DNA from: Acidobacteriota bacterium | GTDB lineage: Bacteria > Acidobacteriota > Blastocatellia > Pyrinomonadales > Pyrinomonadaceae | NCBI GenBank assembly: GCA_016715115.1 | Contig: JADKBM010000016.1 | Location: 1,619,218-1,683,217, forward strand | Reading direction: 5' to 3' | Length of the DNA stretch: 64,000 bases | Part shown: piece after piece, positions 17,518-26,770 of the stretch | Layout of the letters: each line of letters starts with the position of its first letter | How positions within the stretch are numbered: the first letter of the stretch is position 1 | Program-made: the position numbers and the translations under genes | Notes under the pieces: generated by a model | Seen by the model: the letters and a program-made list of their open reading frames with translations, nothing else | The model's database searches: none | Told to the model about the DNA's origin: nothing

Positions 17518-20500
17518 TTGACTACACCAAAATCAGAATACGGAGCTGATTCAATCACAGTTTTAGAAGGCCGCGACGCCGTCCGAAAGCGTCCGGCGAT
17601 GTACATCGGCTCGACCAGCGAGATCGGGCTCCATCACCTTGTTTACGAGGTCGTCGATAACTCGGTCGACGAAGCGCTTGCCGGATATTGCGATACGATC
17701 GACGTTACCATTCACATCGACAATTCGATCACGGTCATCGATAACGGCCGCGGAATTCCGACGGACATTCACACGCAGGAAGGCCGGTCGGCGGCGGAGG
17801 TCGTCCTGACGATTCTTCACGCCGGAGGAAAGTTCGACTCAAACTCGTACAAAGTCTCCGGCGGACTTCACGGCGTCGGCGTCAGCTGCGTCAACTTTCT
17901 TTCCGAATGGCTGAAGCTCGAGATCTGGCGCGACGGCAAGACTCACGAGCAGGAATACAAGGTCGGAATTCCCGTGGCGCCGCTCGCAGAAACCGGAAAA
18001 ACGTCGCGCCGGGGCACGAAGATCACGTTCCGACCCGACGGCGATATTTTCGAGACCACCGAATACAGCTTCGACAAGCTCTCCGAGCGCCTTCGCGAAA
18101 AGGCGTTCCTGAACAAGGGCATCCGCATCCACATCAAAGACGAGCGCGAAGTCCCAGAGAAGACCCACGAATTCTATTACAAGGGCGGAATCGCCGAATT
18201 CGTGAAGCATTTGAACAAGAACAAATCGCCGCTCCACGATGAACCGCTTTATTTTGAAATGATCTCGGACGAATTGTCGGTCGAGGTCTCGATGCAATAC
18301 AACGACAGCTACGACGAAAAGATCTTCTCGTTCGCGAACAACATCAACACGGTCGACGGCGGAACGCATCTTTCCGGATTCCGCGGCGCGATCACTCGAA
18401 CCATCAACGCCTACGCCGAGAGTTCGGGCCTGCTCAAGAATTCGAAAACAACGCTTTCCGGAGACGATGTCCGCGAAGGACTGGTCGCGGTGATCTCGGT
18501 CAAGATCCCGCAGCCGCAGTTCGAAGGACAGACGAAAGGCAAGCTCAACTCGCCGGTAAAAGGGCCGGTCGAGTCGTTCCTCAATGAAAAGCTCGGCGAG
18601 TTCTTCGAACAGAATCCGGTCGTTGCCAAAAAGATCGTCGGCAAAGCCGTCGATGCCGCCCGCGCCCGCGAAGCCGCGCGCAAGGCCCGCGAGATCGTCC
18701 GCAAATCCGCGCTCGGCACCTCGACGCTTCCCGGAAAACTCGCCGATTGTCAGGAAAAGGATCCTGCGCTTTCAGAGATTTACCTCGTCGAAGGCGACAG
18801 TGCCGGCGGTTGTTTTTCCGGCGACACGAAAGTGGCGCTTGTTGACGGGCGAAGGCTCAGTTTCCTCGAGTTGATCGAGGAACAAGAGTCGGGCAAACAG
18901 AACTACTGCTACACAATTCGCTCGAACGGAACCGTCGGCGTCGAAACTATCACGAATGTTAGACGAACGAAACAAAACGCCGAAGTTGTTAAGGTCACGC
19001 TTGATAACGGGGAGGAATTGATTTGTACGCCGGATCACAAATTCATGTTGCGCGATGGTACGTACAAGGAAGCATTAGAGTTATCGCCGGACGATTCACT
19101 TATGCCGCTTTATCGGCGTTTATCTGACACTAGTGAGAAGGGGATAACAATCAACGGATACGAAATGGTTTGGGATCCTCGGTCGAATTCGTGGTTTTTC
19201 ACCCATCTGCTGTCTGATTGGTACAACAGATGGAAGGGCGTCTATCGAAAATCCGACGGCGAACATTGTCATCATGTCGATTTCAACAAATCAAATAACA
19301 ACCCGAATAACTTGATTCGTTTATCAAAAGACGACCACCTTGAACTGCATCGGCGAAACGTTAAGGTAACGCTCCACCGTCCGGAAGTCATCGAGAAGTG
19401 CCGCGAACTGAAAACAACGCCTGGTTTTCGTTTGAAAATGAGTGAGCGGATGAAACAACCGGAAACCCGGGAAGTTTTGGCGAGACAGGCGCGAGAACAG
19501 TGGGCGGATGAATCATACAAACAATTCATGGCGGATAAATGGCGAGAGTTTTATTTGTCCGATGGAGAGTATCGGAAAGCGAACGCTGAACAGCTGAATC
19601 GCGCCCAGAAGGAGTATTGGTCAACGAAAGCAAATCGTGAAGCGCAGTCGACCAGAACCCGTGAGTTTTTCGAATTGAATCCTGAGCGAAAACAATGGCT
19701 GTCTGAACTTGCAAATGAGCAATGGAAAGATGAAAGCTTGCGCGATTGGAGAAGAGCCGAAACCTCTAAACAATGGACCGGAGAATTTCGGCAACGCAGA
19801 AAGGAAGCGCTCAACAGAACTTATTTCAACAAAACGATTGCTTTACTGAAACAGGTTGAAATTGACGCTGGAGTACTTGATGTAGCTGAATTTCAAAATC
19901 GCCGTCTTGCAATTCGAGACAAGTCAGTGTTGCGATTCGACAAGTTCTGTCAGCGATATTTTGACGGAGATGTCGCTCGCGCTCTGGAAGCTGTTTCCAA
20001 TTACAATCATCGTGTTCTGAAGGTCGAGAAATTGAACGAAACGATTGACGTCTACGACCTCGAGGTGCCTATAACTCACAATTTTGCCCTTGCATCCGGT
20101 GTTTTCGTTCATAATTCGGCCAAACAAGGCCGCGACCGCAAAAACCAGGCCGTTTTGCCGCTCAAGGGAAAGATCCTGAACGTCGAAAAGGCGCGTTTCG
20201 ACAAGATGCTCGGGCACGGAGAAATCAAGGCGCTGATCACGGCGCTCGGCACAGGAATCGGCAAAGAAGATTTCGATGTCGGAAAGCTTCGTTATCATAA
20301 AATTTGCTTGATGAGTGTTGCTTCGGACGAGCCGACAATCGTTCTGAACGAACGCGGCGAGACCGAATTCGTGAGGATCGGCGAATTTATCGACCGGTGC
20401 ATCGATGGTACGCGCGACGCGGAAAACTATCAGGTTGCGGCGTTCGATCTTGAGACGAAAGATCTGGCGTTCCGTCCGCTAAAAGCTGTGATCCGCCACA

Positions 20501-22878
20501 AGCTCGACGAAGATCTCATCAAGATTCGAACCCGGTACAACCGAAGTGTGAAAGTTACGCGCGGACATAGTGTCTTTGTTTATGAAAACGGAGAAACAGT
20601 ATTGAAGGCCGGCAACAAGATCGAGGTTGGTGATTACGTCGTCGCCACCAAGAAATTGCCGCGGCCGGTTTTCGAAGTGAATGAGATCGATTTGGTCGAT
20701 CTGTTTTATGCATCGGGTCAAACCCAAAATCTGTATCTTGAAGGCGAATCAGTCCGCGATGTCGCCAAGAATCGGGTTTTGTCAAACGTTTTAAGGCCGG
20801 AACTCTGGAGCGAGCCGAGAATCGAACTCAGCGCGAACGAGTGGACCCGATTGTCACAGAGGCGTCAGGCGCTCGGCATATCGCAAAAACAGGTTGCGGA
20901 AATGACGGGAGTCAAACAGCCGATCACGATTTCGCATTGGGAACGCGCCATTAATCGCCCGATCCAGAGCCACTTCGAAAATTATCTCGAGGCGATCCGG
21001 TGGACCGACAAACTCGAATTTGACGTAGTTCCTTCGAGGTTGGAGTCATTTGCCGGCCACACGACCGTAACGAAGAACGCCAAGTGGCGCAAGATCAGCG
21101 ATTACAAGTGCTTCAGCGAGTTTTCGAAAAATGAGATCAGGCAGTTGGACGACCACGTCAGGATTGTTCCCAAGGCCCACTCGAACAAGTCCTTCGGTCG
21201 ATTTTTGCCGGTTACCAAGGAGTTTGCCTGGTTTCTCGGATGGTTCATCGCCGAAGGGACTCTGAGCAAGAATCAGGTAAGCCTCAATATCGGCTCTAAA
21301 GATCTAGCTTTTGTTGACGAGCTAACCGAATCGATCAGAGCCGTTTTTGGAGAAACTCCGCGTCTTTTCCAAAAAGGACACTCCATCAAGTTGTACTTTC
21401 AAAGCGTTCTCGCTTCGAAACTCCTCAAATCGCTGGGCGTTGCGGCGCGCGCTCACAAAAAACGTTTGCCCGACCTTGCCTTCAACCTATCCGAGGAATT
21501 GCAGCTTGTCTTGCTCGAGGGGTATTTTTTGGGCGACGGGACACTCTCCGGGAACCGCGTTTCAATGACTACGAACTCTGCGGACTTAAAGGACGGAATT
21601 CTGTACCTCCTAGGTCAGCTTGGACTATTCGGTTCGGTTAGTGATCTGCCCGCCGGTTCCAATGATTTTATCCAAACGAAACACGATTACTTCACGATCA
21701 ACATCGGAGGAAAGTCTCAGCTCGAGAAATCCCGGGCAGTCTGGAAGCGACACGCCAACGCCGCGCGAGCCGACAGCCATATCGCAAAGCCGGCGCGAAA
21801 ATCCTCCGATTTGATCGAAATCAGTGAGGACTTGATCGCCTTGAGAGTGCTGGAGACAAAGTCAGTTCCCAACGATGGCGAATATGTTTACGACTTTTCG
21901 GTTCGGGATGATGAGAACTTCGTGGCCGGCGTCGGCGGCTTGCTTTGTCACAACACTGACGCTGACGTTGACGGGTCGCATATCAGAACGCTTTTGCTCA
22001 CGTTTTTCTACCGGCAAATGCCGGAACTCGTCGAAAAAGGACATATCTACATCGCCCAGCCGCCGTTGTACAAGGTCAAGAAAGGCAAGAAGGAAGAGTA
22101 CATCAAGGACGAACCGCAGATGTTCCGGTATTTGATGCGAGTGGCGACCACCGACGTCCAGATCTCCGCCAACGGCAGGCCCGTCGAGGGGCGTGAACTC
22201 TCTAAGGCGCTCGAACAAACCGTCGAATTTCAAAACTATTCGGGCCGTTTCGTTCGCCGAATCGGCAACGATATGAAGCTCCTGAACGCGATTCTCGATG
22301 CTTTCGCCGGCCGTGACGGGATTTTGCTCCGCCAGAACATACGCCTGCGGAAGATTTTTCAGTCGGAAGAATTGATCGCTGAGATCGAAGGCAAGATCGC
22401 CGCCGCCGGGTATCGCACGGAACTGCTTTCGGACGAGGAACACGGGCTCGGGGAAATTCAAGTGACGATGCCGAACGGCACGAAGGTTGTCTTTGACTGG
22501 AACCTTGCGAGTTATGTCGAATTCCAAAAATCGATCGAATTCAAACGCGCGCTTGAACTGAACTTCTGCGGACCGTTCGTGCTCGGCGAAAACGGCAAGT
22601 CGGAGACGATCGAAACCCGCGAAGAATTGCTGGAAAAGGTTATGGCGCTCGCGAAAAAGGACCTTAACATCCAGCGCTACAAAGGTTTGGGCGAAATGAA
22701 CCCGGAACAGCTTTGGGAAACGACGATGGATCCCGAAAAACGAACGTTGCTTCAGGTCCGTATCGAGGACGCGATCGAAACCGATGAGATCTTTACGATC
22801 CTGATGGGCGATCAGGTCGAGCCGCGCCGGCGTTTCATCGAACAGAACGCGCTCGATGTGAAAAACCTCGATGTTTAG
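17518..22878 (+). CDS. gyrB: DNA gyrase subunit B with two inteins
   Basis: The 1,786-residue precursor starts at TTG 17518 with an AAGAGG Shine-Dalgarno sequence. Without the inteins the host protein is 804 residues, like the long GyrB form with an insert after TOPRIM. The GHKL ATPase part includes DNSVDEALAG and GGLHGVGVSCVN. The TOPRIM part has the catalytic Glu motif EGDSAGG and the acidic TDADVDG motif, and the C terminus has IQRYKGLGEMNPEQLW. Intein 1 (residues 432-866) splits EGDSAGG from SAKQGRD. Intein 2 (933-1479) sits directly before TDADVDG. Both are in frame and splicing must occur for an active gyrase. It relaxes and supercoils DNA together with GyrA. recF lies upstream. Confidence 0.97.
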   Translation: MTTPKSEYGADSITVLEGRDAVRKRPAMYIGSTSEIGLHHLVYEVVDNSVDEALAGYCDTIDVTIHIDNSITVIDNGRGIPTDIHTQEGRSAAEVVLTILHAGGKFDSNSYKVSGGLHGVGVSCVNFLSEWLKLEIWRDGKTHEQEYKVGIPVAPLAETGKTSRRGTKITFRPDGDIFETTEYSFDKLSERLREKAFLNKGIRIHIKDEREVPEKTHEFYYKGGIAEFVKHLNKNKSPLHDEPLYFEMISDELSVEVSMQYNDSYDEKIFSFANNINTVDGGTHLSGFRGAITRTINAYAESSGLLKNSKTTLSGDDVREGLVAVISVKIPQPQFEGQTKGKLNSPVKGPVESFLNEKLGEFFEQNPVVAKKIVGKAVDAARAREAARKAREIVRKSALGTSTLPGKLADCQEKDPALSEIYLVEGDSAGGCFSGDTKVALVDGRRLSFLELIEEQESGKQNYCYTIRSNGTVGVETITNVRRTKQNAEVVKVTLDNGEELICTPDHKFMLRDGTYKEALELSPDDSLMPLYRRLSDTSEKGITINGYEMVWDPRSNSWFFTHLLSDWYNRWKGVYRKSDGEHCHHVDFNKSNNNPNNLIRLSKDDHLELHRRNVKVTLHRPEVIEKCRELKTTPGFRLKMSERMKQPETREVLARQAREQWADESYKQFMADKWREFYLSDGEYRKANAEQLNRAQKEYWSTKANREAQSTRTREFFELNPERKQWLSELANEQWKDESLRDWRRAETSKQWTGEFRQRRKEALNRTYFNKTIALLKQVEIDAGVLDVAEFQNRRLAIRDKSVLRFDKFCQRYFDGDVARALEAVSNYNHRVLKVEKLNETIDVYDLEVPITHNFALASGVFVHNSAKQGRDRKNQAVLPLKGKILNVEKARFDKMLGHGEIKALITALGTGIGKEDFDVGKLRYHKICLMSVASDEPTIVLNERGETEFVRIGEFIDRCIDGTRDAENYQVAAFDLETKDLAFRPLKAVIRHKLDEDLIKIRTRYNRSVKVTRGHSVFVYENGETVLKAGNKIEVGDYVVATKKLPRPVFEVNEIDLVDLFYASGQTQNLYLEGESVRDVAKNRVLSNVLRPELWSEPRIELSANEWTRLSQRRQALGISQKQVAEMTGVKQPITISHWERAINRPIQSHFENYLEAIRWTDKLEFDVVPSRLESFAGHTTVTKNAKWRKISDYKCFSEFSKNEIRQLDDHVRIVPKAHSNKSFGRFLPVTKEFAWFLGWFIAEGTLSKNQVSLNIGSKDLAFVDELTESIRAVFGETPRLFQKGHSIKLYFQSVLASKLLKSLGVAARAHKKRLPDLAFNLSEELQLVLLEGYFLGDGTLSGNRVSMTTNSADLKDGILYLLGQLGLFGSVSDLPAGSNDFIQTKHDYFTINIGGKSQLEKSRAVWKRHANAARADSHIAKPARKSSDLIEISEDLIALRVLETKSVPNDGEYVYDFSVRDDENFVAGVGGLLCHNTDADVDGSHIRTLLLTFFYRQMPELVEKGHIYIAQPPLYKVKKGKKEEYIKDEPQMFRYLMRVATTDVQISANGRPVEGRELSKALEQTVEFQNYSGRFVRRIGNDMKLLNAILDAFAGRDGILLRQNIRLRKIFQSEELIAEIEGKIAAAGYRTELLSDEEHGLGEIQVTMPNGTKVVFDWNLASYVEFQKSIEFKRALELNFCGPFVLGENGKSETIETREELLEKVMALAKKDLNIQRYKGLGEMNPEQLWETTMDPEKRTLLQVRIEDAIETDEIFTILMGDQVEPRRRFIEQNALDVKNLDV
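18811..20115 (+). other. Intein 1 in GyrB (HNH homing endonuclease type)
   Basis: The 435-residue intein is flanked by GDSAGG and SAKQGRD. The first residue is Cys (CFSGDTKVALVDGRRLS, block A), block B is CTPDHKF, and the end is VFVHN with Ser at the +1 position. The splice residues Cys1, His-Asn and Ser+1 are all intact. A nuclease domain lies between the splicing blocks, with an HNH core (GEHCHHVDFNKSNNNPNNL, then DDHLELHRR). After it come several Trp-containing motifs (REQWADE, NEQWKDE, SKQWTGE) that look like repeats of a DNA-binding NUMOD-type element. The insertion point is one used by other known GyrB inteins. Confidence 0.93.
20314..21954 (+). other. Intein 2 in GyrB (LAGLIDADG type with embedded helix-turn-helix)
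   Basis: The 547-residue intein starts at Ser933 (SVASDEPTIVLNERGE) after HKICLM and ends LLCHN before TDADVDG. I place the start at Ser rather than at the preceding Cys because joining HKICLM to TDADVDG keeps the spacing of normal GyrB. Block B is KVTRGHSVF. A helix-turn-helix resembling the XRE type lies near residues 1108-1157 (ALGISQKQVAEMTGVKQ). Two LAGLIDADG motifs are WFLGWFIAEGT (about 1236-1248) and LLEGYFLGDGT (about 1331-1343). The splice residues Ser1, His-Asn and Thr+1 are intact. Confidence 0.92.
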
Positions 22879-23032
22879 GATTTCGACCTTCCGAATTATT
22901 GGGCTATCTGAGAACGCGCGGTTCAAGATAGCCCTTCCCTTTTTCAATTCCGTTGTCGTTAGCATCGGAACTCTATGTTAAGCTACCGACGTTTGGTTCT
23001 GCATTCCAGGTCAAATTCTTCAGGAGAAACGA

Positions 23033-23929
23033 TTGAAAATGAGAATACTTCGGATACCTATGCCGTTTCAGATCTTGCTGATGCTTTCGGTGCTGACCTT
23101 CGGAGGCGCCTACTTGTTGCTTGGCCAGCAAGCTCCGTCAGAGGAGTCTGATTGGCCCTGGAAGGTCGTTACCGAGAGCAAGGTCTTCCTGAACGGCGCG
23201 CCTGTCGGAAAACTGAGCAACCTGTTGCCCCTGACAAAGAAGATCGGCGCTGTAGTCGGTCAAGGCCGGCGAATCGGCAAGTTCGATCAGTACGAATACC
23301 CGCAAGTATTGATCGTCGCCGATCCGGATACCTCTATCGCCCGAATCGCACAATTGGCCGATTCAATAGTTGAGGCGACAGGCGAACCGATTCTCGTCAA
23401 GAGATCATCGTTGGACAATCCATCGACCGGTCCGAAACCGAACCCTCTTGCGTTGGTCGTGACGACCGAAAACATTGACGCAAACAAAGCCAAGCGATTG
23501 GGGAATTTGCCGGATTCGGAACTCGGTTCGGTCGGCCATCGTGTCAATATCTTTCGCAAAAACAGTCCAGAAGAGCTGCGTCTCGCTCGAACCTACGAGT
23601 CCAGCATCGAGATCGGCAGTGATGGAAAGTACTTTCTGAATGAGCCGACAGCTAAACTCGAAGTCCGGTCGTCGACCAACGTCGGTTCAAGACTACTCAC
23701 CAATACCGTTCAAATGCCGCCGGTCGCACCGCTGAAACAGCGAATTCTGCCTCGTGCTGAACTGCCGTCTGCCATCGCCAAACTGGTCAGCACTGCCAAT
23801 TCGGAAAGTCAGGAGATCTTCATCATTGCCAGCGAGAAGGCAAGATACGACAGCCTCCTGCAGATTCTGGAAGGAATCGATACCGAGGCGAGGATCGTCG
23901 TTATGGTCCGCCTGATCGAAGCAAAGTGA
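23033..23929 (+). CDS. Membrane-anchored protein, possibly two ExbD/TolR-like domains
   Basis: The 298-residue protein has a signal anchor near residues 10-28 (PFQILLMLSVLTFGGAYLLL). Two similar regions then follow, separated by a Pro-rich linker. Each shows a strand-helix pattern like the periplasmic domain of ExbD/TolR: VLIVADPDTSIARIAQLADS in the first and EIFIIASEKARYDSLLQILE in the second. The usual adjacent exbB-like gene is absent. The start may be TTG 23033 or ATG 23039. AGGAG at 23022-23026 spaces better to the TTG. The ExbD reading is weak and the protein may belong to an unknown family. Confidence 0.45.
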   Translation: MKMRILRIPMPFQILLMLSVLTFGGAYLLLGQQAPSEESDWPWKVVTESKVFLNGAPVGKLSNLLPLTKKIGAVVGQGRRIGKFDQYEYPQVLIVADPDTSIARIAQLADSIVEATGEPILVKRSSLDNPSTGPKPNPLALVVTTENIDANKAKRLGNLPDSELGSVGHRVNIFRKNSPEELRLARTYESSIEIGSDGKYFLNEPTAKLEVRSSTNVGSRLLTNTVQMPPVAPLKQRILPRAELPSAIAKLVSTANSESQEIFIIASEKARYDSLLQILEGIDTEARIVVMVRLIEAK

Positions 23930-23970
23930 CGCGCCGAAAGCGCCTGGTTTTTCGCCATCCGACTTGCCGG

Positions 23971-24006
23971 AGGCCGTCTGAATTTGATCTTCAAACGGCC
24001 TTTCTT
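23971..24006 (+). terminator. Rho-independent terminator after the ExbD-like gene
   Basis: GGCCGT at 23972-23977 pairs with ACGGCC at 23995-24000. An inner pairing TGAA/TTCA closes part of the loop, and TTTCTT follows. The gap from here to nadA (24007-24256) otherwise holds only a GGATTT-type repeat copy. Confidence 0.75.
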
Positions 24007-24094
24007 AATGGGGCTCTGCCGCAAAGTAAGGTAAATAGATCAGCATCGCCTGCCAGGCGCGTTTTTCAAACTCCCGATTCTCGAATTTCTGGAA

Positions 24095-24143
24095 TCTTGG
24101 ATTTCTCGGAATCCCAAATGACAAATCCGAAATCCCAAATAGT
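24095..24143 (+). repeat. GGATTT-type heptamer stem-loop, copy 2
   Basis: TTGGATTTCTCGG is followed by AATCCCAAAT, then by AAATCCGAAATCCCAAAT. This is the same inverted pattern as at 4592-4694. It lies about 115 bp before the nadA start. Confidence 0.65.
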
Positions 24144-24256
24144 GATCGCTTTCAACGGCTGACCGCCGCCAACGCCCATCCAATCGCTTGATAAAGCACT
24201 TTCAACGTGTAATTATTTTTCCAAATCGAATTCCACAATTCGCATCTTACAAACTT

Positions 24257-25366
24257 ATGTCAGCCGTAATTGAAGCACTACGACCGTTGGAAGAATATCT
24301 TGTGATGAACGACTTCGAGCTGGACGAACGAATCATCGCGGCGAAGCGCGAACTCGGTTCACGGGTCGTCATTCTCGGTCATCACTATCAGCGCGACGAC
24401 GTCGTTCGATACGCCGATCTGACTGGCGATTCTTACCAATTGTCCGTAATGGCATCAAAAACTGACGCCGAATTCATCGTCTTCTGCGGCGTCCATTTTA
24501 TGGCCGAATCGGCCGATATTCTCGGAAAGCCGGCGCAGCGCGTGATCCTGCCCGACCTCGGCGCGGGATGTTCGATGGCCGATATGGCGACGATCGATCA
24601 GGTCGAAGACGCTTGGGAACAACTCCGCGAGATCGGCGTTTTGAATTCGAAGGTCGCGCCGATCACATATATGAACTCGTCGGCCGCGATCAAGGCGTTT
24701 TGTGGACGCAACGAAGGCGTCGTCTGCACATCGTCGAACGCCGTTCCGCTTTTCGACATCTATCTGAAGGAATTCGACAAAATGTTCTTCTTCCCGGATC
24801 AGCATCTCGGACGGAACACCGGCAAGAAATTCGGAATCCCGCTCGACAAGATGGCGCTATGGGACCCGCATAAGGAACTCGGCGGCAACACCGAGGAGCA
24901 ACTCCGCGAGGCGAAGCTCATCCTCTGGCGCGGACACTGTTCCGTACACGGAAGATTCAAGCCTTGGCACGTTGATCAGATTCGCGCCGAGGTTCCGGGC
25001 GTCAAGGTTCTCGTCCATCCGGAATGCGTGCACGAAGTAGTCGACAAAAGCGATCTAAACGGATCGACTTCGTACATCATCAAAACGGTCGAGGAATCAC
25101 CCGCAGGTTCGAAATGGGCGATCGGAACGGAAGTCAATCTCGTTAGCCGGCTTGCGGACCGATTCCCCGACAAAGAGGTCCATCTGCTCGCGCCGGACCT
25201 CTGTATGTGCGCTACGATGTATCGGATCTCGCCGCAAAGCCTCGCGTGGTCGCTCGAGAATCTGATCGGCGGAAACGTCGTCAACGAGATCGTCGTCGAT
25301 GACGAAACAAAACATTTCGCGAACATCGCGCTGGAGCGGATGATCGAGATGACGGAACGACGGTGA
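24257..25366 (+). CDS. nadA: Quinolinate synthase NadA
   Basis: The 369-residue enzyme condenses iminoaspartate and dihydroxyacetone phosphate to quinolinate for NAD synthesis, with a [4Fe-4S] cluster. Recognisable parts are ILGHHYQRDDVVRYADLTGD, FCGVHFMAESADIL, GAGCSMADMA, GVVCTSSNA, HPECVHEVV and CMCATMYR. The cluster cysteines are expected in three of these Cys motifs. The start is ATG 24257; an upstream in-frame start at 24188 would add 23 residues unlike the family. No nadB or nadC is adjacent. Confidence 0.95.
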   Translation: MSAVIEALRPLEEYLVMNDFELDERIIAAKRELGSRVVILGHHYQRDDVVRYADLTGDSYQLSVMASKTDAEFIVFCGVHFMAESADILGKPAQRVILPDLGAGCSMADMATIDQVEDAWEQLREIGVLNSKVAPITYMNSSAAIKAFCGRNEGVVCTSSNAVPLFDIYLKEFDKMFFFPDQHLGRNTGKKFGIPLDKMALWDPHKELGGNTEEQLREAKLILWRGHCSVHGRFKPWHVDQIRAEVPGVKVLVHPECVHEVVDKSDLNGSTSYIIKTVEESPAGSKWAIGTEVNLVSRLADRFPDKEVHLLAPDLCMCATMYRISPQSLAWSLENLIGGNVVNEIVVDDETKHFANIALERMIEMTERR

Positions 25367-25692
25367 GAAGTGAGAAGTGAGAAGTGAGAACTGAGATGTG
25401 AAAAGTGAGAAGTGAGAACTGAGATGTGAGAAGTGAGATGTGAGAACTGGGAACTGAGATGTGAGAAGTCAGAACTGAGATGTGAGGACTGAAAAGGTAA
25501 TTGTTGACCGCGGACTGCAGAACGTCGATCTCGGAAATGGACGGCTTACGGCTCACGGCTCACTGCTTACCGCTCACTGCTCACCGCTCACCGCTCACCG
25601 CTCACCGCTCACCGCTCACCGCTCACTGCTCACCGCTCACTGCTCACTGCTTACCGCTCACCGCTCACCGCTCACTGCTCACTGCTCACTTT
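25364..25692 (+). repeat. Heptamer array GTGAGAA ... GCTCACY (inverted arms)
   Basis: The left arm starts at the nadA stop with at least 18 tandem 7-bp units of GTGAGAA/CTGAGAT type. A spacer of about 50 bp follows, then about 20 units of GCTCACC/GCTCACT/GCTTACC type that end just before the ferredoxin ATG. The right units are near reverse complements of the left units (GTGAG against CTCAC), so the array can fold back. No gene is seen in this 331-bp gap. Confidence 0.85.
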
Positions 25693-25697
25693 AGACA

Positions 25698-25931
25698 ATG
25701 GCTGAAATTAAAGACAAACTTCCCGAAAACGCGCGTGGAGCCTTTTACGTCGACTCGCAGTGTATCGATTGCGATGTCTGTCGCGACACCTCGCCGAAGA
25801 ACTTCGCTCGCAATGACGAGAACGGCTATTCGTTCGTCATCAAACAGCCCGGGACAAAAGAAGAGATCGAACTCTGCGAAGAAGCCCGCGACGCCTGCCC
25901 CGTCGAAGCTATCGGCGATGACGGAAGTTGA
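25698..25931 (+). CDS. Small [4Fe-4S]/[3Fe-4S] ferredoxin
   Basis: The 77-residue protein has the mono-cluster ferredoxin pattern CIDCDVC near residues 22-28 and ACPVEAI near residue 67, which supplies the Cys-Pro ligand. An additional Cys (LCEEARDACP) lies six residues earlier. It would carry electrons in the cytoplasm. The start follows directly after the GCTCACY array. Confidence 0.85.
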   Translation: MAEIKDKLPENARGAFYVDSQCIDCDVCRDTSPKNFARNDENGYSFVIKQPGTKEEIELCEEARDACPVEAIGDDGS

Positions 25932-26176
25932 AATAAGGATCGCGACTCGGAACCGATAGCGGTAGCGACCGAGAAATCACGGCGCGTTCAAGTTCCGAAT
26001 ACGCGTCCATTTTGCGAAGAACATGTTCATAAACAGCCAGCCCGGATGAACCGCCGGCGAAGTCCGCGATTCGATTCCCCGTCCGGGTGTTCCTGTCGCG
26101 ACCCGCCGTTTTTCAAACCCGTGGAACACCGAAGTTTCTGCTTGCTTTATGCGCGAAACTCAAACAAAATAGCCCT

Positions 26177-26650
26177 ATGAACGAAACCGATTCCGAACCA
26201 AAATCGCGCGTTCGCTGCAGCGAGATTATGACGAAAAGCGTTTCGACAGTGACGCCTGAAATGTCGCTTTACGAAGTCGCGAAACGTATGAAAGATGGTG
26301 ATATCGGCGTCTTGCCGGTGATCGAGGGCGAAACCGGAAAACTGGTCGGTATCATTACCGACCGCGACATCGTCGTGCGTGTCGTCGCCGAGGGAAAACT
26401 GGTTCGCGAGACGCTTGTCGGCGAAGTTATGTCGCGCGATGTGTACACCGCCAAACCGGATGATTACGCCTTCGAAGCGATTCGCACGATGGGCGAAAAG
26501 CAGGTCCGTCGCATACCGATCGTCGATGACGCACGGATCTTGCACGGAATCGTCTCGATCGCTGACATTGCACTCGAGATGGAAGACGAAATCGAGATCG
26601 CCGAAACCCTTGAAGAAATCTCGAGCGGCAAAGCGTTTTGGAGCAAATGA
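26177..26650 (+). CDS. Two-CBS-domain protein
   Basis: The 157-residue protein consists of two CBS domains (ASEIMTKSV-like opening CSEIMTKSVSTVTPEMSL, GKLVGIITDRDIVVRVV, then VMSRDVYTAKPDDYAFEA, RILHGIVSIADIALEME). Such stand-alone pairs bind adenine nucleotides and regulate partners. The start is ATG 26177. An upstream in-frame start at 26087 lacks family similarity. Confidence 0.88.
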   Translation: MNETDSEPKSRVRCSEIMTKSVSTVTPEMSLYEVAKRMKDGDIGVLPVIEGETGKLVGIITDRDIVVRVVAEGKLVRETLVGEVMSRDVYTAKPDDYAFEAIRTMGEKQVRRIPIVDDARILHGIVSIADIALEMEDEIEIAETLEEISSGKAFWSK

Positions 26651-26651
26651 A

Positions 26652-26770
26652 CCGATTTTGGACTTCGGATTTCGGATTTCGGATTGCCAATCGTCCGAAA
26701 CAAGAATCCTGGCTCGGCGGACAGAAGCCGCGGAAATTCCGAAATCACAAATCCCCATTCCCGAATCGAA
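26652..26770 (+). repeat. GGATTT-type heptamer stem-loop, copy 3
   Basis: Three tandem TCGGATT units follow the CBS-gene stop. AAATTCCGAAATCACAAATCCCC lies to the right, immediately before the Hsp20 ATG, and is the complementary arm. Confidence 0.6.

Noticed and set aside
25364..25692. CRISPR array
   Set aside because: The units are 7 bp without spacers, and no cas gene is in the window.
25482..25694. Short frames within the GCTCACY array
   Set aside because: They read LTAHxxP repeats in all three frames, a result of the array.
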